Source of the DNA: REBR01 sp033721915 | Lineage (GTDB): Bacteria; Pseudomonadota; Gammaproteobacteria; Pseudomonadales; Oleiphilaceae | DNA: 11,057 nucleotides | NCBI GenBank assembly: GCA_033721915.1 | Contig: JAWWAC010000080.1 | Coordinates: 1 to 11,057 of the forward strand | Direction: 5' to 3' | Shown: positions 1 to 6,444 of the stretch, piece by piece | Numbering within the stretch: the stretch's first letter is position 1 | Layout of the letters: every line of letters begins with the position of its first letter | Notes under the pieces: generated by a model | What the model saw: the letters and a program-made list of their open reading frames with translations, nothing else | Told to the model about the DNA's origin: nothing | The model's database searches: none | Translations under genes and position numbers: made by a program

Positions 1-1
1 G

Positions 2-376
2 ACGCGCTTTGCCATCAACCAGGCCTGTGTCCGTGCCCGGGTGCCGCTGGTTTCGGGGGCGGCCATAAGGGCGGAGGGGCAGGTCATAGTGTTCGACCCC
101 CGCCAGCCGGACTCGCCCTGTTACCGGTGTCTGTACAACGACCTCGGTGAGGAGGCCCTGAGTTGCTCCGAGGCCGGTGTGCTGGGCCCACTGGTAGGCA
201 TGATCGGCGCCACCCAGGCCATGGAGGCTCTGAAACTACTGGCCGGCATCGGCCGCCCCCTCACCGGCCGGCTTCTGCTGCTGGACGCCATGACCATGCA
301 ATGGCGGGAAATGGCCGTCCCCCGGGACCCTGGCTGCCCAGTCTGTGGCCAGCGATCCTTAAAAGAGGGTTTTTGA
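2..376 (+). CDS. moeB: MoeB/ThiF/HesA-family adenylyltransferase, C-terminal part (5' end outside window)
   Basis: The reading frame is open from base 2, so the gene enters from the left; 124 codons and the TGA stop are visible. Proteins of this family adenylate the C-terminal Gly-Gly of a small ubiquitin-like sulfur carrier (MoaD for MoeB, ThiS for ThiF) in molybdopterin or thiamine synthesis. The visible part starts with TRFAINQAC and then VPLVSGAAIRAEGQ, the stretch after the catalytic centre. Two zinc-binding CxxC pairs follow, CYRC near base 119 and CPVC near base 335. Between them lies ALSCSEAGVLGPLVG, whose Cys aligns with the family's conserved cysteine, then the helix ATQAMEALKLLAG. 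The alanine-rich SCxEAG version looks more like MoeB than ThiF, but the two cannot be separated safely here. The nucleotide-binding Gly-rich loop is outside the window. It is convergent with the photolyase gene. Confidence 0.85.
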   Translation, partial: TRFAINQACVRARVPLVSGAAIRAEGQVIVFDPRQPDSPCYRCLYNDLGEEALSCSEAGVLGPLVGMIGATQAMEALKLLAGIGRPLTGRLLLLDAMTMQWREMAVPRDPGCPVCGQRSLKEGF

Positions 377-468
377 GGGGAAAATAGCGCCTTTAAGGGC
401 ATTTCCAGTCAAAAAATCCCGGAAAACCGCCTTTAATTCAGCGGCATGGTCTGGTCCGACCCTCGTGA
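377..468. other. Convergent intergenic region with a weak hairpin
   Basis: Ninety-two bases separate the ends of the moeB-like and photolyase genes. A short inverted repeat, CCGC at 427-430 and GCGG at 441-444 with a ten-base loop, is followed on the - strand by TTTT, so it could be a weak terminator for the photolyase transcript. The nine-base word CGCCTTTAA occurs twice, at 388-396 and 428-436. No convincing strong intrinsic terminator is visible for the + strand gene. Confidence 0.3.
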
Positions 469-1875
469 TTATTTTTTCAGGGTCTGGAAGCGGGCGATGG
501 CTTCCTTGCGGCTTTCCTTGAGGTCGACGATGGGGGCCGGGTAGCCGGGGACGCCGCCGGTGCGTTGGGGGTCGTGGATGGCTTTGCCCTGGAGGTGGGC
601 GATTTCCGGGACGTAGTGGCGGATGAAGTCGCCCTTGGGGTCGAATCGTTCGCTCTGGGTGACGGGGTTGAAGATGCGGAAATAGGGGGCGGCGTCGGTG
701 CCGGTGGAGGCGCTCCACTGCCAGCCGCCGTTGTTGGAGGCCAGGTAGCCGTCCAGCAGGTTTTCCATGAAGTAGCGCTCCCCCTCGCGCCAGTCGATAA
801 ACAGGTTCTTGCTCAGGAACATGGCGGTGACCATGCGCAGGCGGTTGTGCATCCAGCCGGTCTGGTTGAGCTGGCGCATGGCGGCATCCACCAGGGGGAT
901 GCCGGTGCGGCCCTCGCACCAGGCCCGGAAGTGCTCCCCCGGCGGGTTCCAGGGCAGGCTGTCGGTGTCGGTTTTGTAGGCCCGGTGGCGGCTGACACGG
1001 GGGTGGTGGTAGAGGATGGTGACATAGAAATCCCGCCAGCACAGTTCCGTGATCCAGGTGTGGGCCCCTTCGCCGCCCTGGCCGGTGGCCTGTATCTGCT
1101 GTGCCTGGTACAGGCACTGGCGGCCTGAAAGCACGCCCAGTGCCAGGTAGGGTGAGAGCAGGCTGGTGGCCGGTTCTGCGGGGAAATCCCGTCTGGCCTT
1201 GTACTGGCCCATCTTCTCACGGGTGAAAGCCTCCAGTGCCCGGTGAGCGGCCTGTTCACCGGCGGCGAACCAGTGGCCCCGTTCACAGCGCAGAGAGGCC
1301 AGCTCCGGCACCGGTGTGGGGGTCAGCGCCGGTCCCTGTGGGGCGGGGGCGGGCAGCAGCTGGATGGGGTTCTCCTCCACCCAGCGACGCCACTGACGAG
1401 AGAAGGGGGTGAAGACCGCGTAGGGTTCTCCGCTGCCGGTTTTCAGTGCGTTCACCGGGACCACGGTCTGGTCCCGGTAGATCAGCAGGTCGGCGTCCCG
1501 CGCCCTCAGGGCTTTTTTCAGGTCCCGGTCGCGGCGGCGTTCATTGACGGCGTATTCCTCATTGGCATGGACCTGGCGGATGGCCAGCCGCTGGCACAGG
1601 TCCAGCAGCGCCTGGTTGCCGTCACGGAAGGTCTGTGCCTGCAACAGGTGCATTGGCAGGCCCAGTGCCGCGGCATCACGGGACAGGCTTTCAAGGCAGC
1701 GCAGCAGCAGGTCGGTGCGCGGTGCCCCCCAGTCATGGGACTGCCACTGGGCCGGGGTCAGGATATAACACAGTGCAACGGATTCGTCCTTTTCCCGTGA
1801 CAGGGCCAGTGCCCGGGTCAGTGCCGGGTTGTCCGCCAGTCGCAGATCGTTTCGCAACCATACCAGCTGTGTCAC
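469..1875 (-). CDS. phrB: Class I deoxyribodipyrimidine photolyase (CPD photolyase)
   Basis: The 468-residue product is the usual length for a bacterial class I CPD photolyase, which uses FAD and blue light to split cyclobutane pyrimidine dimers. The N-terminal alpha/beta antenna domain opens with LVWLRNDLRLADNPAL; HANEEYAVNERRRDRD at about 103-118 is the region that contacts the folate antenna in E. coli PhrB. The FAD domain carries WITELCWRDFY (274-284), RTGIPLVDAAMRQL (323-336), WMHNRLRM (341-348) and NNGGWQWSASTGTDAAPYFR (381-400). Residues matching the E. coli electron-transfer Trp triad and active site are all present at a constant offset of three: E277, W309, N344, W362 and W385. The start is a GTG at 1875-1873 with AGGAG six bases upstream. 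The intact catalytic set argues for an active enzyme, not a cryptochrome. It stands alone, divergent from the operon to its right. Confidence 0.96.
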   Translation of the reverse strand: MTQLVWLRNDLRLADNPALTRALALSREKDESVALCYILTPAQWQSHDWGAPRTDLLLRCLESLSRDAAALGLPMHLLQAQTFRDGNQALLDLCQRLAIRQVHANEEYAVNERRRDRDLKKALRARDADLLIYRDQTVVPVNALKTGSGEPYAVFTPFSRQWRRWVEENPIQLLPAPAPQGPALTPTPVPELASLRCERGHWFAAGEQAAHRALEAFTREKMGQYKARRDFPAEPATSLLSPYLALGVLSGRQCLYQAQQIQATGQGGEGAHTWITELCWRDFYVTILYHHPRVSRHRAYKTDTDSLPWNPPGEHFRAWCEGRTGIPLVDAAMRQLNQTGWMHNRLRMVTAMFLSKNLFIDWREGERYFMENLLDGYLASNNGGWQWSASTGTDAAPYFRIFNPVTQSERFDPKGDFIRHYVPEIAHLQGKAIHDPQRTGGVPGYPAPIVDLKESRKEAIARFQTLKK

Positions 1876-2083
1876 AGTAAACTCCTGTTGAATGCACGGA
1901 TACCGCTTTGCAGGAGGCAGTGTATTCGTTGTATGAAAGTGTTTGGATGATCGAAGAATGGATTATTAACGCTTCCAGCGGATTCATGACTGTACCGCGC
2001 CCTTTCACCGGCTTAACATCCCCACTCCGGGCTCGTTACAGCGGGCAGCAGTCGTTTGATCCGGGATACCAGTCGGAGACAGG
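1876..2083. promoter_or_regulatory. Divergent intergenic region, presumed promoters for photolyase (-) and the seven-gene operon (+)
   Basis: This 208-base stretch between two divergent starts is clearly less GC-rich than the flanking genes around 1920-1970 and must hold the promoters for both. On the + strand TTGGAT (1943-1948) and TATTAA (1964-1969), 15 bases apart, are a weak sigma-70-like pair. On the - strand no good -35/-10 pair stands out; TACACT and CATACA words are possible -10 elements. The pentamer TGTAT is repeated at 1921-1925 and 1930-1934, nine bases from start to start. No protein-coding frame here is convincing. Exact promoters are not established. Confidence 0.4.
1882..1886 (-). 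promoter_or_regulatory. Shine-Dalgarno for the photolyase GTG start
   Basis: Read on the - strand, AGGAG lies six bases before GTG. It supports GTG at 1875 as the photolyase start, and translation from there begins with the conserved N-terminal LVWLRNDLRL region. Confidence 0.7.
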
Positions 2084-2944
2084 ATGAGCACGAGCAACAA
2101 GACACAAGCGGTGGATAACGGGTTACAGGGGCAATGGTGTCAGACACTGACCCTGCAACCCGGGCAGACACTGGTGAATGAACTCAGCGGTCTGCATCTT
2201 TCCGTGACACTGCTGGACCACGAATGGCAGTTGCGCACTGAACGGGTGGACCGGGATGTGGAGGACAGCCACTGGCATCAGCGTATCAGTCACGAAACGC
2301 TGCCGGATGACAGCTCGCTGCAGCGCTTTATCCGTAGCCGTGAGGCCCCCCGCCTGACATTCCGCCCGGCACTGGCGGACCGCTCCATGGTGATCCGCCC
2401 CTACAACACCCTGCAGATGGGGCCGGACGCCAGCTGCACCATTTATCTCAGTACGGTGCTGTGGCTGCAGGTGCTGGTGGGGGATGCGCAGCGGCTGCTG
2501 ACGGAGATTCCCATCATGCCCCCCTCGTCCACCTGGATGGGCCCCAACACCATGGAGGGGGAGATTTGCTACGCTGGGAAAACCTATGCCCGGATGCTGC
2601 GGGAATCGCTGCCCATGCGCCCCTGGCGGGCCATCACGCCGGTGCATATCCGCAACCGGGGGCAGGAACCGCTGGCGATGGAGCGGCTGAGCCTGCCGGT
2701 GCCGCTGCTGCCACTGTATCAGCAGAAGCAGGTCACTCCGGGGGAGGCCGAGGCGGCCGGGGGCAATCCCTGGCTGTGGACACCGGAGGTGACCGTCACC
2801 TGCGAGAAAAGCCTGGCCACCGCCTCACTGGCACTGGGTCAGGGCGCGCCCGTCGAGGCCGGCCCCTGTACACTGGTGGCCGGTGCCCGTGAAAATGCCG
2901 GCAAGGGCACTCTGGTGCGCCATATTGACCGGCTGTTTGGTTAA
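2084..2944 (+). CDS. Conserved hypothetical protein, probably DUF432 family
   Basis: The 286-residue product has no signal peptide, no hydrophobic segment long enough to span a membrane, and no recognisable catalytic motif, so a cytoplasmic location is likely. The best assignment is the DUF432 family of unknown function. It rests on the middle and C-terminal pattern (WMGPNTMEGEICYAGKTYAR at 151-170, then ITPVHIRNRGQEPLAMERLS at 184-203, then LPVPLLPLY) and on my recollection that DUF432 genes sit next to MscS-type channel genes. The ATG at 2084 is preceded by GGAG with good spacing. It is the first gene of the + strand operon, 20 bases before the channel gene, so it may regulate or accompany the channel. 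That role is inference. The family call could be wrong; the gene itself is well supported by length, ribosome binding site and codon usage. Confidence 0.6.
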   Translation: MSTSNKTQAVDNGLQGQWCQTLTLQPGQTLVNELSGLHLSVTLLDHEWQLRTERVDRDVEDSHWHQRISHETLPDDSSLQRFIRSREAPRLTFRPALADRSMVIRPYNTLQMGPDASCTIYLSTVLWLQVLVGDAQRLLTEIPIMPPSSTWMGPNTMEGEICYAGKTYARMLRESLPMRPWRAITPVHIRNRGQEPLAMERLSLPVPLLPLYQQKQVTPGEAEAAGGNPWLWTPEVTVTCEKSLATASLALGQGAPVEAGPCTLVAGARENAGKGTLVRHIDRLFG

Positions 2945-2964
2945 CCCGATCAGGACAGTATTGA

Positions 2965-3804
2965 ATGGAAACCTTGTTGTTATGGCTCAGGCCCTTGATG
3001 CTGGTGGCCGCCGGCCTGGCCCTGGCGTTATTGAGCACGCGCCTGCTGCGGCGCTACACGGCGGAGCATTTCAGCCAGCACCAGAGGGTGCTGCTGCAGC
3101 GCCTGGTGTTTTACGCCATCATGACCATCTTTCTGCTGATGGCCCTGCGCCAGTCCGGCTTCCAGATTGGTGTGCTGCTGGGGGCGGCGGGCATACTCAC
3201 GGTGGCCATCGGTTTCGCCTCACAGACCTCCGCCTCCAATGTGATCAGCGGCCTGTTCCTGCTGGCTGAAAAACCCTTCGAGCTGGGCCAGCTGATCGAG
3301 GTGGATGGCAACCGGGGTGTGGTGGTCAGCATCGACCTGCTGAGTGTGAAGCTCAGGACCCTGGAGAACCTCTATGTGCGCATCCCCAATGAAACACTGA
3401 TCAAGACCCGCGTGATCAATCTCAGCCGCTTTCCCATACGCCGGATCGATCTGCCCGTGGGGGTGGCCTACGGGGAGGATCTGGACCGGGTCAGGGCCAT
3501 ACTGATTGATCTGGTGAACAACGACAGCCGCTGCATGGAGGAGCCGGTGCCGTTTGTGTTCATGCAGCAGTTTGGTGCCTCGTCCGTGGATCTGATGCTG
3601 CATTTCTGGGTCCGGCAGGAGGACTTCCGTCAGTTGCGCAGCGACATGCTGTTTGCCATCAAGGCCGCCTTTGACCGGGAAGGTGTGGAGATTCCGTTCC
3701 CCCACACCAGCCTCTATGCCGGCAAACACTCGACCCCCATCCGCATTGCCCTGGAAACGGGCAACGGGCTGAAAGACAGTGCCTCGGGAGAGTCTTCCTT
3801 ATGA
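2965..3804 (+). CDS. MscS-family small-conductance mechanosensitive ion channel
   Basis: This 279-residue inner-membrane protein has the MscS layout. Hydrophobic helices lie at about 3-25 and 44-62, followed by the pore-lining TM3 at about 67-101, rich in Gly and Ala (GAAGILTVAIGFASQTSASN) and ending in GLFLLAEKPFELGQLIEVDG. The beta domain follows (GVVVSIDLLSVKLRTLENLY, IPNETLIKTRVINLS at about 140-154). The C-terminal alpha/beta domain ends near VEIPFPHTSLY (241-251), where a cytoplasmic vestibule is expected. Channels of this family open under membrane tension and release solutes during hypo-osmotic shock. The length is close to E. coli MscS. The start is supported by AGGACAG upstream. The stop overlaps the next gene's ATG (ATGA), which implies translational coupling to rimB. 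Ion or solute selectivity cannot be read from the sequence. Confidence 0.93.
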   Translation: METLLLWLRPLMLVAAGLALALLSTRLLRRYTAEHFSQHQRVLLQRLVFYAIMTIFLLMALRQSGFQIGVLLGAAGILTVAIGFASQTSASNVISGLFLLAEKPFELGQLIEVDGNRGVVVSIDLLSVKLRTLENLYVRIPNETLIKTRVINLSRFPIRRIDLPVGVAYGEDLDRVRAILIDLVNNDSRCMEEPVPFVFMQQFGASSVDLMLHFWVRQEDFRQLRSDMLFAIKAAFDREGVEIPFPHTSLYAGKHSTPIRIALETGNGLKDSASGESSL

Positions 3805-4271
3805 GTCAGACAAGAACCGCCATCACCGAACTCAGACCCAGGGAGCCGTTCTGGCTGGGCTGGCGTGAGTGGGTGGCCCTGCCGGATCTCGGCCTGCACC
3901 GCATCAAGGCCAAGGTGGATACCGGTGCCCGCACCTCCTGCCTGCACACCGCCCGCCTGGAGGTGTATGAGAAGGAAGGCCAGCGCCGCGTGCGCTTCTG
4001 GGTGCATCCGCGTCAGAACGACGACAGTCTGGAGCAGGAATGCGACGCGCCCATACTGGATGAACGCCAGGTGACGGACTCCGGCGGCCACCGTGAAATG
4101 CGCTATGTGATACTCACCCATGTGCACATCGGCCCCTTCTGCTGGCCGGTGGAGATGACACTGACCAATCGCGACAGCATGCGATTCCGCATGTTGCTGG
4201 GGCGCACCGCCATGGCCTCGCGGGTGCTGGTCAGTCCCTCTTCGTCCTACCTGGCCGGAGAGCCACGCTAA
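3801..4271 (+). CDS. rimB: RimB-like retropepsin-type protease (annotated elsewhere as ATP-dependent zinc protease family)
   Basis: The 156-residue product matches the Zn_protease/RimB family. The hallmark is AKVDTGARTSCLHT at about 37-50: Asp40-Thr-Gly-Ala is the DTG(A) signature of retropepsin-like aspartic proteases. A downstream MLLGRTAM at 131-138 matches the second strand-loop of that fold. No HExxH or other zinc motif is present, so the common family name ('ATP-dependent zinc protease') is not supported by what I see. In Pseudomonas, RimB acts with RimK in controlling S6 glutamylation. Here it lies directly upstream of rimK, which supports the same role. Its ATG overlaps the channel stop by four bases, with GGGAGAG eight bases ahead. 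A single DTG per chain implies a homodimer active site, as in retroviral proteases; this is family-based inference. No rimA-like gene is visible nearby. Confidence 0.85.
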   Translation: MSQTRTAITELRPREPFWLGWREWVALPDLGLHRIKAKVDTGARTSCLHTARLEVYEKEGQRRVRFWVHPRQNDDSLEQECDAPILDERQVTDSGGHREMRYVILTHVHIGPFCWPVEMTLTNRDSMRFRMLLGRTAMASRVLVSPSSSYLAGEPR

Positions 4272-4278
4272 TACACCG

Positions 4279-4285
4279 TTTTTTT
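4279..4285 (+). other. T7 run in the short rimB-rimK gap
   Basis: Seven consecutive T residues sit in the 34-base gap before rimK. No stable GC-rich hairpin lies directly upstream, only AGC/GCT and GGC/GCC three-base pairings, so this does not look like an intrinsic terminator. It could cause polymerase pausing or slippage. Confidence 0.3.
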
Positions 4286-4305
4286 CACCATTCAGGGAGC
4301 AAGGC

Positions 4306-5214
4306 ATGCGTATCGCCATCATGTCCCGCAACAAGCGTCTGTACTCCACCCGACGACTGGTCGAGGAGGCACAGCGCCGGGAGCATCATGTGCGGGTGCT
4401 GGATTTTCTGCACTGCTACATGAACATCACCCCCGCCAACCCCAGCATGCATTACCGGGGCGATGCCCTGGAGGGGTTTGACGCGGTGATTCCCCGCATC
4501 GGCGCCTCCGTGACCTTCTACGGCGCCGCGGTGCTGCGCCAGTTCGAGATGATGGGGGTCTTCCCACTGAATGAGTCCGTGGCCATCACCCGCTCCAGGG
4601 ACAAGCTGCGCTCCTCGCAGCTGCTCAGCCGCAAGGGGGTGGGTCTGCCCATCACCGGATTTGCCAGCAAGCCCGATGACGTGCCGGACCTGATCCGCAT
4701 GGTGGGCGGCGCCCCACTGGTGATCAAGCTGCTGGAAGGCACACAGGGCATCGGCGTGGTGCTGGCGGAAACCCGCAAGGCGGCGGAGTCGGTGATTGAG
4801 GCCTTTATGGGCCTGAAGGCGGACATACTGGTGCAGGAGTACATCAAGGAGGCCGGTGGTGCCGATATCCGCTGTTTCGTGATCGGCGACAAGGTGATCG
4901 CCGCCATGAAGCGACAGGCACTGGAAGGGGAGTTCCGCTCCAACCTGCACCGGGGCGGCACCGCTTCGCTGATTCGCATCACCCCCACCGAGCGCAAGAC
5001 CGCGGTACAGGCGGCCAAGGCCATGGGGCTGAATGTGGCCGGCGTGGATCTGCTGCGCTCAAGCCGCGGGCCCCTGGTGATGGAGGTGAACTCCTCACCG
5101 GGGCTGGAGGGCATCGAGGCCGCCACGGGCAAGAATGTGGCGGGCATGATCATTGAATTCATGGAAAAGCAGGCGCGCCCCTGGCGCACTGCCACCAAAG
5201 GCTCGAGAGGCTGA
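4306..5214 (+). CDS. rimK: Ribosomal protein S6--L-glutamate ligase RimK (ATP-grasp)
   Basis: This 302-residue protein is nearly the same length as E. coli RimK and belongs to the ATP-grasp superfamily. It ligates glutamate residues onto the C-terminus of ribosomal protein S6 using ATP. Landmarks are MRIAIMSRN at the start, PRIGASVTFYGAAVLRQFEMMG at about 63-84, SRDKLRSSQLLS at 97-108, VIKLLEGTQGIGVVL at 139-153, VQEYIKEAGGADIRCFVIGD at 176-195, RSNLHRGGTA at 211-220 and MEVNSSPGLEGIE at 259-271. Residues matching the ATP- and Mg-binding set of E. coli RimK fall at identical numbers: K100, K141, D248, E260 and N262. The start is supported by AGGGAG at 4294-4299, six bases before ATG. It follows rimB by 34 bases and is separated from the next gene by only three, so both neighbours are likely co-expressed. 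No key residue appears missing. Confidence 0.95.
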   Translation: MRIAIMSRNKRLYSTRRLVEEAQRREHHVRVLDFLHCYMNITPANPSMHYRGDALEGFDAVIPRIGASVTFYGAAVLRQFEMMGVFPLNESVAITRSRDKLRSSQLLSRKGVGLPITGFASKPDDVPDLIRMVGGAPLVIKLLEGTQGIGVVLAETRKAAESVIEAFMGLKADILVQEYIKEAGGADIRCFVIGDKVIAAMKRQALEGEFRSNLHRGGTASLIRITPTERKTAVQAAKAMGLNVAGVDLLRSSRGPLVMEVNSSPGLEGIEAATGKNVAGMIIEFMEKQARPWRTATKGSRG

Positions 5215-5217
5215 ACG

Positions 5218-6372
5218 ATGGCAAGAGCACCCTTTGAACTGGCCGGCGTCAGTGTCGCTCCAGGCACTCGGCAGCGGGTGGAAGTCCCCATCGCCAAGCT
5301 CTACACACAGACGCCGTTGCATATCCCGGTGGAGGTCATCCATGGCCGCCGGGACGGGCCCACGCTGCTGGTCTGTGGCGCACTGCACGGTGACGAGATC
5401 AACGGCGTGGAGGTGGTGCGCCGCCTTCTGCGCACACGGGGCCTGCAACGGTTGCGGGGCACGCTGCTGGCGGTACCGGTGGTGAATGTGTTCGGCTTCC
5501 TGCACCAGTCCCGTTACCTGCCGGACCGGCGTGATCTCAACCGCTGCTTCCCGGGCACCGAGAAAGGCTCGCTGGGAGGGCGCATTGCCTACCTGTTCCG
5601 CACCGAAGTGGCGGAGAAGGCCACCCATATCGTGGATCTGCACACCGGGGCCATTCACCGCTTCAACCTGCCACAGATCCGGGCGGACCTGGAGAATCCC
5701 GGTTCGGCGGATCTGGCGGAGGCCTTTGCCGCCCCCATCGTGATCAACTCCCGGCTGAGTGACGGCACCCTGAGGGACTTTGCCGACTCCGTGGGGATTC
5801 CCGTGATCACCTACGAGGCCGGGGAGGCGCTGCGCTTTGACGAGGTGGCCATCAACACCGGTGTGCGGGGCGTGCGCCGTGTCATGCGCCACCTGGACAT
5901 GATGCCCAGGGACAGCGCCAAGCGCCCCCGCAAGACCCCCATGAGAAGAAGCGAGGTAGCCTCAAGTTCCCAGTGGATGCGGGCGGAGACGGACGGCATC
6001 ATGCGCCCCATCGCCGGCATCGGCTACCGGGTCAAGAAGGGGCAGAAGCTGGCGGTGGTGGCGGACCCCTTCGGCGAGTCGGAAGAGCCGGTGATCAGTT
6101 CCCTCTCGGGCATTGTGGTGGGCATGAACAACCTGCCACTGGTGAACGAGGGGGAGGCGCTCTATCACGTGGCCCGCTTCGATGAGCTGGACGAGGCCAT
6201 GAAGACCATGACCGCCTTCCGGGACCGCTACCGCCCTCTGGCCGGTGAGGAGCCCATGGCCACTCATCCCTGGGATTCGGACATGGCACAGGATGGCGAG
6301 CCGGGATCGGCCAAACCCGATTCCGGACAGCAGGACAAGGACCTGTCCAATCCGGGCGGTGAGGGCGCCTGA
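5218..6372 (+). CDS. Succinylglutamate desuccinylase/aspartoacylase-family zinc hydrolase (M14-like)
   Basis: The 384-residue product has the AstE/AspA-type metal site. H57 and E60 lie in GALHGDEINGVE, H142 in HIVDLHTGA, the substrate Arg region in DRRDLNRCFPG (103-113), and a catalytic Glu in YEAGE (199-203). Members cleave an amide bond to a terminal amino acid, for example N-succinylglutamate or N-acetylaspartate. The true substrate is unknown here, and there is no arginine-succinyltransferase pathway nearby, so it is probably not AstE itself. Residues 256-320 form a small beta domain (MRPIAGIGYRVKKGQKLAVV, then SSLSGIVVGM) like the hammerhead/lipoyl-like end of this family. After it comes a charged tail of about 60 residues, rich in Gly, Ser and Asp, probably disordered. 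The ATG lies three bases after the rimK stop with GAGAGG upstream, so the two are translationally linked. A role in trimming glutamylated products is conceivable but unproven. Confidence 0.87.
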   Translation: MARAPFELAGVSVAPGTRQRVEVPIAKLYTQTPLHIPVEVIHGRRDGPTLLVCGALHGDEINGVEVVRRLLRTRGLQRLRGTLLAVPVVNVFGFLHQSRYLPDRRDLNRCFPGTEKGSLGGRIAYLFRTEVAEKATHIVDLHTGAIHRFNLPQIRADLENPGSADLAEAFAAPIVINSRLSDGTLRDFADSVGIPVITYEAGEALRFDEVAINTGVRGVRRVMRHLDMMPRDSAKRPRKTPMRRSEVASSSQWMRAETDGIMRPIAGIGYRVKKGQKLAVVADPFGESEEPVISSLSGIVVGMNNLPLVNEGEALYHVARFDELDEAMKTMTAFRDRYRPLAGEEPMATHPWDSDMAQDGEPGSAKPDSGQQDKDLSNPGGEGA

Positions 6373-6398
6373 GGCGGTAGCCTCCATGGGCACCATGG
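6371..6398 (+). repeat. Two adjacent small inverted repeats in the intergenic gap
   Basis: GAGGC (6371-6375), GGTA loop and GCCTC (6380-6384) form a perfect five-base stem. Next to it the palindrome CCATGG occurs twice three bases apart (6384-6389 and 6393-6398) and can pair as a six-base stem. No T-run follows, so a terminator is unlikely. It overlaps the stop codon of the M14-like gene and may be an mRNA-processing or stability element. Confidence 0.4.
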
Positions 6399-6430
6399 AT
6401 TGAACCGGACAAGGCATGCAGCAGGACAGG

Positions 6431-6440
6431 AGGAGGTGAT
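6431..6440 (+). promoter_or_regulatory. Full-length Shine-Dalgarno deciding the cyclotransferase start
   Basis: AGGAGGTGAT is a perfect ten-base complement of the 3' end of 16S rRNA. Eight bases after AGGAGG is GTG at 6445, in frame with the gene. This strongly favours GTG 6445 over the upstream TTG at 6400, which has no ribosome binding site of its own. Confidence 0.75.
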
Positions 6441-6444
6441 CGGC

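Noticed and set aside
359..1128. Long open frames over the photolyase gene (252 residues on the - strand, 187 on the + strand)
   Set aside because: Pro/Arg/His-rich or Gly/Val/Ala-rich translations are typical shadows in GC-rich DNA; the overlapped frame is an unmistakable photolyase.
469..1875. Cryptochrome or non-repair flavoprotein instead of photolyase
   Set aside because: The Trp triad and active-site residues match E. coli PhrB at a constant offset, and the length is standard for class I CPD photolyases.
4272..4305. Intrinsic terminator between rimB and rimK suggested by the T7 run
   Set aside because: No stable GC-rich stem precedes the T residues, and rimK has its own ribosome binding site closely following, so an operon is more likely.
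5218..6372. Calling the M14-like gene astE of the arginine-succinyltransferase pathway
   Set aside because: No other ast gene is present, the protein carries a longer C-terminal part, and its neighbours are rim genes.
6400..6444. Upstream TTG start adding 15 residues to the cyclotransferase
   Set aside because: No ribosome binding site precedes it, and the added stretch contains the codons formed by the perfect Shine-Dalgarno of the GTG at 6445.
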